In this document: in pieces, positions 51,104-56,639 of the stretch | Layout: each line of letters starts with the position of its first letter | How positions within the stretch are numbered: position 1 is the first letter of the stretch | DNA from: an uncultured Lachnospiraceae bacterium | Lineage (GTDB): Bacteria > Bacillota > Clostridia > Lachnospirales > Lachnospiraceae | Length of the DNA: 56,639 bases | Direction: 5' to 3' | NCBI GenBank assembly: GCA_910578795.1 | Contig: CAJTSD010000023.1 | Coordinates: 1 to 56,639, forward strand | Translations under genes and position numbers: made by a program | Notes under the pieces: model-generated | What the model saw: the letters and a program-made list of their open reading frames with translations, nothing else | Databases searched by the model: none | What the model was told of the DNA's origin: nothing

Positions 51104-51211
51104 ATGATTATATTCTGTTCGAGGATTGTAATCAAAAAGGAAATAGAAGAAGGACATGAAGATACCAAGAGAAAACTTATGGAAGAGGTGAGTAAGTATT
51201 ATGCCCAGTAA
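51104..51211 (+). CDS. Doubtful 35-residue peptide
   Basis: A short frame (MIIFCSRIVIKKEIEEGHED ...) with a charged helical C-terminus ends TAA 51209-51211. No good ribosome site. It could be the C-terminal stump of a larger gene. The region 51212-51419 holds nothing else recognised. Confidence 0.2.
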   Translation: MIIFCSRIVIKKEIEEGHEDTKRKLMEEVSKYYAQ

Positions 51212-51419
51212 AAACAGGAAAGCATTTAAAGAGGACGCAGAGTAAGATGTATAAAAAATATGTACCTTCTTCTTACCCCAAAATACAGTAATAAATTCAA
51301 AACCGTGTATATACCAGTTAAATATAAAATCAATAAATATTCTGATTTAAATAATATAATATCCCCCTGTACCAATAAACACAGCGCCCACAAGCGCGGA
51401 AATACAGGAGGATTTTTTA

Positions 51420-51512
51420 ATGGAAACAGGAATGAAGCTTTTGAAACTCGTAGGCAAAGTTGTGGCAGGCGTCATCATTTGGACGGCAGGCAAAATCGAA
51501 GGGAGGAAATAA
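51420..51512 (+). CDS. 30-residue hydrophobic peptide upstream of DUF932 gene
   Basis: A 31-codon frame with a strong ACAGGAGGA site encodes a Lys-capped hydrophobic helix (MKLLKLVGKVVAGVIIWTAG). The gap to the DUF932 ATG is two bases, so the two are translationally coupled. A membrane-active or leader peptide is possible; no family recognised. Confidence 0.45.
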   Translation: METGMKLLKLVGKVVAGVIIWTAGKIEGRK

Positions 51513-51514
51513 TC

Positions 51515-52447
51515 ATGGCGGCACAGGTGGAAACAATGTTCTCGACAAGGGTAAAGCCTTGGCACGGGATAGGGACCGTCGTAGAGGAATGCCCGAACTC
51601 GGCAGAGGCGATAAAACTCGCAGGGCTTGACTGGAAGGTCGAGCAGAAGGCGCTCCAAACCGATGACAGGACACCGATTTGGGGCTATAAGGCAAACATC
51701 AGGGACAGTGACCAAAGCGTTTTAGGTGTGGTGAGTGACCGTTATCAGGTGGTGCAGAACGAGGAAGCCTTCGCGTTCACTGACGAACTCCTAGGGGAAG
51801 GTGTGCGTTATGAAACGGCAGGTTCCCTGCAGGGCGGTAAACGTGTGTTCATACTTGCGAAGCTTCCGCAGCGGTTCATCATCGCAGGCGACGAGATAAT
51901 GCCGTATTTTGTCATCATGAACTCGCATGACGCGGGCTGTTCCATAAAGGCGGCAATGACACCGGTACGCGTCGTGTGCCAAAACACGCTCAACCTTGCG
52001 CTGCGCACCGCAAAGCGCGTGTGGATGACAAAGCACACCTCAAACATCATGGAACGGATAGACGACGCGCGCATGACACTCCAGTTCGCGGAGCGGTACA
52101 TGAGGGAAATGGGGAAAAGCGTTGACGAACTGTCGCGCAGACGGCTGACGGATAAAAAGGTCATGGAATACATGTCCGAGTTTTTCCCCGTCACGCAGGA
52201 CATGACGGACGCGCAGAAGAAGAACAACCTTATCCTGCTGAATGACATGAAGGCAAGGTACTTCGACGCGCCCGACTTAAAGGGAATGGATAAGAACGGC
52301 TACCGTTTTGTCAATGCGGTAGCCGATTTTGCAACCCATGCGGAACCCATACGGAAGACGAAAAATTACAGGGAGAACCTTTTCCTGAAGACGGTGGAAG
52401 GGAACCCGCTCACAGACAAAGCGTATCAGATGATGTGCGCGGCATAA
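51515..52447 (+). CDS. DUF932 family phage/plasmid-like protein
   Basis: A 310-residue protein of the DUF932 (TIGR03299-like) family found on phages, plasmids and integrative elements; recognised by KPWHGIGTVVEECPNSAEAI near the start, VVSDRYQVVQNEEAF and PVRVVCQNTLNLAL. The biochemical role is not established, but it commonly travels with recombination genes, as here. The start follows GGGAGG; the frame opens earlier at 51260. The GC content is clearly higher than in the genes to the left. Confidence 0.88.
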   Translation: MAAQVETMFSTRVKPWHGIGTVVEECPNSAEAIKLAGLDWKVEQKALQTDDRTPIWGYKANIRDSDQSVLGVVSDRYQVVQNEEAFAFTDELLGEGVRYETAGSLQGGKRVFILAKLPQRFIIAGDEIMPYFVIMNSHDAGCSIKAAMTPVRVVCQNTLNLALRTAKRVWMTKHTSNIMERIDDARMTLQFAERYMREMGKSVDELSRRRLTDKKVMEYMSEFFPVTQDMTDAQKKNNLILLNDMKARYFDAPDLKGMDKNGYRFVNAVADFATHAEPIRKTKNYRENLFLKTVEGNPLTDKAYQMMCAA

Positions 52448-52459
52448 CGGAACAGCAGA

Positions 52460-52498
52460 AGGGGGCAGCATACCGAAAGGAAGCTGCCCCCTGTTTTA
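52460..52498 (+). terminator. Intrinsic terminator after DUF932 gene
   Basis: AGGGGGCAGC pairs with GCTGCCCCCT over a 13-base loop, followed by GTTTTA. The short T-run makes it moderate in strength. Confidence 0.75.
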
Positions 52499-52580
52499 CT
52501 GCCCTCTGACCGCATCAGGGGCATACGGTTGCAGGAAAAATGAAAATTGTTAATGCGTACACGCATGGAAGGGAGAACAG

Positions 52581-53510
52581 ATGTATCAGAAAACAGCAAC
52601 GGCAGGAATGAGCAGTGAGGAATGGCTTGCGCTCCGAAAGACGGGGATAGGCGGCTCCGACGCGGGAACGGTCTGCGGACTGAACCCCTACAGCAGCCCC
52701 ATGAAACTGTACTGCGACAAGATAAGCAGCGAAACGGAGCAGCTGGATAACGAAGCCGTCCGACAGGGGCATGACCTTGAGGAGTATGTCGCGCAGCGCT
52801 TTACGGAGGCGACGGGATTGAAGGTAAGACGCTCCAATTATATGTACCGGAGCGTAGAGCACCCGTTCATGATAGCGGACGTTGACAGGCTCATCGTCGG
52901 GGAGGACGCAGGCTTGGAGTGCAAGACGGCAAGCGCGTATAATGCGGACAAATGGAAGGACGGCGACATTCCGCTCCATTATGTTTTACAGTGCTGCCAC
53001 TACATGGCGGTGACGGGGAAACGCACATGGTATATCGCGGCGGTAATCCTCGGGCAGAAGTTCGTATACAGGAAGCTTGTGTGGAACGACGAACTCATTA
53101 CACGCCTGATTGAAGCGGAAAAGGATTTTTGGGAAAACCATGTCATGGCAAAAGCAATGCCCGCGCCCGACGGTTCGGAAGCCTGCAGCAAGTTCCTGAA
53201 CGGGTATTTCGGTCTTGCAAGGAAGGGCAGCGCCATAAGCCTGAACGGGTTTGATGAAAAACTCAGCCGCAGGGCGGAAATCGTTGAGGAGATAGACAGG
53301 CTTCAGAAAGAACAGAACCTCATAGAGCAGGAAGTAAAGCTATACATGAAGGACAGCGAGTCTGCGGTAAGCGGCAGGTACAGGGTGTCATGGAGCAGCG
53401 TGGAAACGACAAGGCTCGACACAAAGCGCATCAGGGAGGAACAGCCGCAGATTTACAGGGATTACGCAAACAAGTCCGTATCGCGCAGGTTTCAGGTAAA
53501 AGCGGCGTGA
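52581..53510 (+). CDS. YqaJ-family phage exonuclease
   Basis: A 309-residue lambda-exonuclease-like protein that resects double-stranded DNA for phage recombination. The YqaJ core is clear: WLALRKTGIGGSDAGTVCGL, Glu68 region, then Asp102 (MIADVDRLI) and Glu113-x-Lys115 (AGLECKTAS), the PD-(D/E)XK catalytic set, and YVLQCCHYMAVTG. The C-terminal third is coiled. It works with the Rad52-like annealing protein encoded just downstream. The start follows GGAAGGGAGA. Confidence 0.92.
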   Translation: MYQKTATAGMSSEEWLALRKTGIGGSDAGTVCGLNPYSSPMKLYCDKISSETEQLDNEAVRQGHDLEEYVAQRFTEATGLKVRRSNYMYRSVEHPFMIADVDRLIVGEDAGLECKTASAYNADKWKDGDIPLHYVLQCCHYMAVTGKRTWYIAAVILGQKFVYRKLVWNDELITRLIEAEKDFWENHVMAKAMPAPDGSEACSKFLNGYFGLARKGSAISLNGFDEKLSRRAEIVEEIDRLQKEQNLIEQEVKLYMKDSESAVSGRYRVSWSSVETTRLDTKRIREEQPQIYRDYANKSVSRRFQVKAA

Positions 53511-53551
53511 CGGGTAAAATATGCCAAAACAGGCAGGAAACGGAGGAAAGC

Positions 53552-53752
53552 ATGGAAGGATACAGAGTAAGGGAACATTTCATGGACAGGATTTACGGGG
53601 AATATCAGGAATACAGGGCTTCCGTATTAAGCTGTCCGAATGCGGAGATTTTCGGAAGGTGCTACGAGATTGACGCCATGGTGAATTTTTATGAGATTTT
53701 GGCGGATATTTCGGACAGCCTTGCCGAACATACCATAACGGCGCTCTTATAG
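53552..53752 (+). CDS. DUF3848-like protein, N-terminal part before in-frame amber stop
   Basis: A 66-residue frame (MEGYRVREHFMDRIYGEYQE, IFGRCYEIDAMVNFYEILAD) resembling the N-terminal half of DUF3848-type proteins of mobile elements. It ends at TAG 53750-53752, but the same frame stays open for 50 more codons with family-like sequence. A CGGAGGAAAG site supports the start. Function unknown. Confidence 0.65.
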   Translation: MEGYRVREHFMDRIYGEYQEYRASVLSCPNAEIFGRCYEIDAMVNFYEILADISDSLAEHTITALL

Positions 53753-53905
53753 CGGAAGAACATCTTGGCGGAACTGTATGATGCGTGGCTCAAAAAGGAC
53801 GACTGCAATTACGGGGAAATGGAAATCCATGTAAAAGACGAAATTGAAAACATGGTGAAGGATTTTACGGGCATACGGAAAGGGGAAGGACATGGGAAAG
53901 AATGA
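53753..53905 (+). pseudogene. C-terminal part of the DUF3848-like gene beyond the amber codon
   Basis: In the same frame after TAG: NILAELYDAWLKKDDCNYGE and MEIHVKDEIENMVKDF to TGA 53903-53905, overlapping the next gene by 14 bases. The LY..WLKKDD segment is what I would expect after the upstream half in an intact ~117-residue protein. No separate start or ribosome site is visible. Confidence 0.55.
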
Positions 53906-54626
53906 GGCTGCGGTAAGGCTGCTGAATGCGGATGAGATAGAATGCCGCGTTGCGTCAGCCAGTGAAAAAGGTGTGAGCCTCCTGCTCTACAAGGACGCGA
54001 GGGTTGACCAAAAGATACTCGACGAGACATTCGGGGCGTTCGGGTGGAAGAGGAGCCACCAGTGCATTGACGGGAGCCTGTACTGTACGGTGGAAATCCG
54101 CGACGAGAAGACGGGTGAATGGGTTGCAAAGCAGGACGTGGGGACAACGGGATATTCAGAAAAAGAGAAATCGCAGGCGTCGGACAGCTTCAAGCGCGCC
54201 TGCTTCAACTGGGGAATCGGACGGGAACTCTACAGCGCGCCGTTCATATGGATAGCGTGCCCGAAGGTGGAGGTCAGGAAAAAAGAAGGCAGATATTACT
54301 GCAATGAGCGTTTCAGCGTGGAATCAATCGCATACAACGCCTGCCGCGAGATTACCGCGCTTACGATAGCGGACGGCAGGGGGAATACGGTCTATGAATG
54401 GAAGGCGTCGGACGGTGTACAGGGGGCAGGGACGAATCCTGACATGCAGGCGTCCGTGTCCAAAACGCAGATGAACGGTCTGAAAAAGGAACTGGAGCGT
54501 ACGGGCGTGACAATGGAAACCGTCCGAAAGAGATACCAAATCGACAACCCGTCGCAGATGCCGGAGGAACTGTACAACAGGGTGATGCAAGCCCTGTCAA
54601 AGACAAAATCCGCGGGAGCGGCATAG
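53892..54626 (+). CDS. Rad52-like single-strand annealing protein
   Basis: A 244-residue phage-type Rad52/Rad22 family recombinase that anneals single strands after exonuclease resection. The family core is visible from residue 20 to 125: DETFGAFGWKRSHQCIDG, then VGTTGYSEKEKSQASDSFKR and ACFNWGIGRELYSAPFIWI. The C-terminal third is a helical tail (SQMPEELYNRVMQALS). It pairs functionally with the YqaJ exonuclease. GGGGAAGGA precedes the ATG. Confidence 0.88.
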   Translation: MGKNEAAVRLLNADEIECRVASASEKGVSLLLYKDARVDQKILDETFGAFGWKRSHQCIDGSLYCTVEIRDEKTGEWVAKQDVGTTGYSEKEKSQASDSFKRACFNWGIGRELYSAPFIWIACPKVEVRKKEGRYYCNERFSVESIAYNACREITALTIADGRGNTVYEWKASDGVQGAGTNPDMQASVSKTQMNGLKKELERTGVTMETVRKRYQIDNPSQMPEELYNRVMQALSKTKSAGAA

Positions 54627-54656
54627 GCAGATTGAGAAAGGAGCATGGTTATAAAT

Positions 54657-55550
54657 ATGGGAATAGAAAGTTTTGCGGAAGACGTAAAGGAAAACGTGGA
54701 GAGGAAAATCGGGAAAGGGTATGACGTTTCGGTGCGGAAAGTGGACAAAAATAACGGCGTAACCCTTACGGGGCTGTGTGTGAAACAGGACGGCACGAAC
54801 ATATCTCCCGTAATTTACATGGACAGCCATTATGAGGGATATAAAAAGGGAAGCACCACGCCCGCGGACACCGCGGATTATGTGGCATACATATGCAGGA
54901 AGAAAAGGCATGCGGCGGACATGAGGCGTTTCCTGAATTACGGCGACATTAAAAACAACATTGTATACAGCCTTGTCAACACCGACAAAAACAGGGAACT
55001 GCTCAAAGACCTGCCGCACTTGGAGTATCTCGACCTGTCCATAATCTTCCAATGTTTGGTGGAAGATTCGGAAATCGGCACGGCGACAATGCTCATACAC
55101 AACGCGCACGCCAAGCTTTGGGGCGTGTCAGAAAGGGAACTGTACGGGGCAGCGTCCGAAAACACGCCGAAGCTGTGCGGGTACGAACTCAAAAGCATAG
55201 GTCAGATACTCCAAGAAATCATGCTCGAAAAGGAACTACCCGAGAGAACCGACAGCGGCATTTCCCTGCCGCTATATGTGCTCACCAACAGGCGGAGGAC
55301 AGACGGAGCCGCATGTATCCTGTATCCCAATTTCCTGAAAGACTTTTCAGAGGCGCTAGGGAGAGGCTTCTATATCATACCCTCATCGGTGCATGAAACA
55401 TTAATCCTTCCCGCGGGGGATATGGAAAACTGCGGGGAACTCCGGGAAATGATAAAGGAAGTCAACGATACGCAGTTGCTGCCCGAGGAGATTCTGTCAT
55501 ATTCGCTGTATTATTATGACAGGGAGAATGACGAGGTGCGTATGTTATAG
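54657..55550 (+). CDS. DUF5688 family protein
   Basis: A 297-residue protein with VRKVDKNNGVTLTGLCVKQD near the start and ISLPLYVLTNRRRTDGAACI, FYIIPSSVHETLILP late on, the pattern of DUF5688 proteins encoded on Clostridia mobile elements. Role unknown. Start at 54657 preferred (GAG-type site 13 bases upstream); 54645 is an in-frame alternative only one base from the site. Last gene of the recombination module. Confidence 0.8.
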   Translation: MGIESFAEDVKENVERKIGKGYDVSVRKVDKNNGVTLTGLCVKQDGTNISPVIYMDSHYEGYKKGSTTPADTADYVAYICRKKRHAADMRRFLNYGDIKNNIVYSLVNTDKNRELLKDLPHLEYLDLSIIFQCLVEDSEIGTATMLIHNAHAKLWGVSERELYGAASENTPKLCGYELKSIGQILQEIMLEKELPERTDSGISLPLYVLTNRRRTDGAACILYPNFLKDFSEALGRGFYIIPSSVHETLILPAGDMENCGELREMIKEVNDTQLLPEEILSYSLYYYDRENDEVRML

Positions 55551-55817
55551 TAAAGTAATATGTAAAAATTATAATATAATCTGAAATTCATTCTATGATT
55601 TGACAGACTGTATTGAAAATATCATTATATTGTGCAGGTAAGATTAGGCAGTAGATAAGAAAAATTATGTGTCAATGTGTCAATATAGTATAAACGTTTA
55701 ATTTATATTTGCTTATTTTATGTTATAAAAATATGTGATATAATGATTAAGTATAAAAATATAGGTTATTGGCACATTGGCACAAATAATAATATATTAT
55801 TACAAAGGAGTTTACAT
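55551..55817. other. AT-rich intergenic boundary
   Basis: About 80 percent A+T, in sharp contrast to the GC-richer module on its left. No gene or hairpin with a T-run is evident; the promoter of the following gene should lie here. It probably marks the edge of the transferred module. Confidence 0.4.
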
Positions 55818-56480
55818 ATGAGTTATGATAATGATACATTTGAAAGAAAGGAAAAAGTTTTTTCACTTCGTGAGTTAGTATTTCGATATCTTGTAGAATA
55901 TGAAGAAAATTCTTTTTTTATTAATATCAATTATGAGGAAATGATAAATATTATAAAAAAACCATGTAGTGAAAATTCACTGGATGTTTATGAGAAAAAC
56001 AATGATGCATACGACCAACTCGATAATGAATACAAGAATATTTCAAAATACTTGAAGGATATTTTTAGAATATTTGATATAGAAATTTTTTTTGATAAAT
56101 GGAAAGACGAATCAAAGGAGTATGAATTTTATGAAAGTGATGTAGATTTTCTTTGTAAGTTGTTATATAGGTATAAAAATTGTGCTATATGGAAAAAAAT
56201 AAAAAAAGTTGACAATCGCAGCTTCGATGGTTTTGTAAAGTTATATAAACAAGAGGGAACAATAGAACTATTAAATGAATTAAGGTTTGTAGTCAATGGT
56301 TTTACTGCTATATGTAAAAAAAGATATGAAGGCGAATATGAAAAGATAGAAGATTTTAAAAATACTCTACATATACATACACAGTTTAGACAAATAAAAT
56401 GTATGGAAAAAATGAAAGAGATTCTTTTTACATTACCAACATTGTCAAGTGCCGCCCGCCCAAGAACCGGGACCCGCTGA
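55818..56480 (+). CDS. Hypothetical protein, very AT-rich, C-terminus chimeric
   Basis: The start at 55818 follows AAAGGAG. About 205 residues are helical and rich in Lys, Asn, Ile and Tyr (VFSLRELVFRYLVEYEENSF, DIEIFFDKWKDESKEYEFYE, IELLNELRFVVNGFTAICKK); no family recognised, no signal peptide. The frame then crosses into unrelated GC-rich DNA and stops at 56480, so the last ~12-18 residues are not native and the real C-terminus is unknown. Confidence 0.55.
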   Translation: MSYDNDTFERKEKVFSLRELVFRYLVEYEENSFFININYEEMINIIKKPCSENSLDVYEKNNDAYDQLDNEYKNISKYLKDIFRIFDIEIFFDKWKDESKEYEFYESDVDFLCKLLYRYKNCAIWKKIKKVDNRSFDGFVKLYKQEGTIELLNELRFVVNGFTAICKKRYEGEYEKIEDFKNTLHIHTQFRQIKCMEKMKEILFTLPTLSSAARPRTGTR

Positions 56481-56639
56481 ACACCGAGCAGGACGCCTGC
56501 ATCGGCTACCTGTGGGAGCAGATGGAGCTGCTCCGGCCCAAAATCGTGGTGTGCCTGGGCCGCATCGCCGCCATGCGCCTCATCAAGCCGGATTACCGGA
56601 TCACCAAGGAGCATGGGCAGTGGGTGGAGAAGGACGGGG
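56426..56639 (+). CDS. Family 4 uracil-DNA glycosylase, internal fragment of foreign GC-rich DNA
   Basis: Reads FYITNIVKCRPPKNRDPLNT then a helix EQDACIGYLWEQMELLRPKI and VVCLGRIAAMRLIKPDYRIT, ending HGQWVEKDG at the window edge. This is the central part of type 4 (Fe-S) uracil-DNA glycosylases: the KCRPPKNRDP loop with an iron-sulfur cysteine and the CLGR strand. No start codon is present (a stop in this frame lies at 56387). GC content exceeds 60 percent with C/G-ending codons, unlike everything to its left. Confidence 0.75.

Noticed and set aside
51420..55550. General TAG recoding in the phage-like module
   Set aside because: TAG ends the Rad52-like and DUF5688 genes at natural C-termini, so the amber in the DUF3848-like gene is better explained as a local event.

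Overview
The window looks like chromosomal DNA of a low-to-medium GC Gram-positive anaerobe of the Lachnospiraceae / Clostridium cluster XIVa type. This is an inference from gene content: a birA, small DUF6145-like gene, coaX, dus, greA, lysS block; NiaR beside a membrane transporter; SleB- and NlpC/P60-type wall hydrolases; a KtrAB/TrkAH-type potassium system; consensus AGGAGG-type ribosome sites and sigma-A promoters. No rRNA, tRNA, CRISPR array or complete insertion sequence was found.

Layout. (1) 1-5445 is an accessory, scarred left end: a WYL regulator divergent from a DJ-1/PfpI protein, a frameshifted remnant next to an Imm1-like orphan immunity gene, two near-tandem copies (and one truncated copy) of a ~170-bp palindromic repeat, a GNAT acetyltransferase, a PadR regulator coupled to a membrane 4Fe-4S protein, and two butt-joined gene fragments (AraC-like N-terminus, DUF3795 C-terminus). 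(2) 5449-27369 is housekeeping: pyrG facing away from ftsH with overlapping promoters, ftsH-uvrC-niaR, a PTS-EIIC-like transporter with a promoter/operator, a histidine phosphatase, a trigger-factor-like lipoprotein and an NlpC/P60 hydrolase, a GGDEF protein, dnaE, pfkA, trkH-trkA, a SpoU methyltransferase and proC. (3) 27513-30433 is a two-gene exosortase system: a VIT/vWA surface protein with a C-terminal sorting-type tail followed directly by its probable exosortase. (4) 30850-33800 carries a SleB-like wall hydrolase, a truncated RelE-like toxin between direct repeats, and a tyrosine recombinase beside an 18-bp inverted repeat pair that may form an invertible switch. (5) 33862-39879 is a run of zinc-ribbon plus transmembrane proteins with different exported C-termini, ending in a lipoprotein amidase. 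(6) 40121-46584 is housekeeping again (argF, birA, coaX, dus, greA, lysS). (7) 46908-51211 is accessory: a PD-(D/E)XK (Rpn-like) protein with a duplicated remnant, an XRE regulator, and a cluster of very small zinc-ribbon/membrane proteins with a dynamin/Era-like GTPase carrying a DUF697-type membrane tail. (8) 51420-55550 is a higher-GC phage/ICE-like recombination module: DUF932, YqaJ exonuclease, Rad52-like annealing protein, a DUF3848-like gene with an in-frame amber codon, and DUF5688. (9) 55818 to the end is a very AT-rich unknown gene abruptly joined near 56,426-56,450 to GC-rich DNA encoding a family-4 uracil-DNA glycosylase, most likely an assembly chimera.

The two best candidates for something little described are the exosortase/VIT-vWA pair and the recombinase-flanked zinc-ribbon membrane operon; the small-protein/GTPase cluster is a third. 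All family names come from reading protein motifs by eye; no database search was run.
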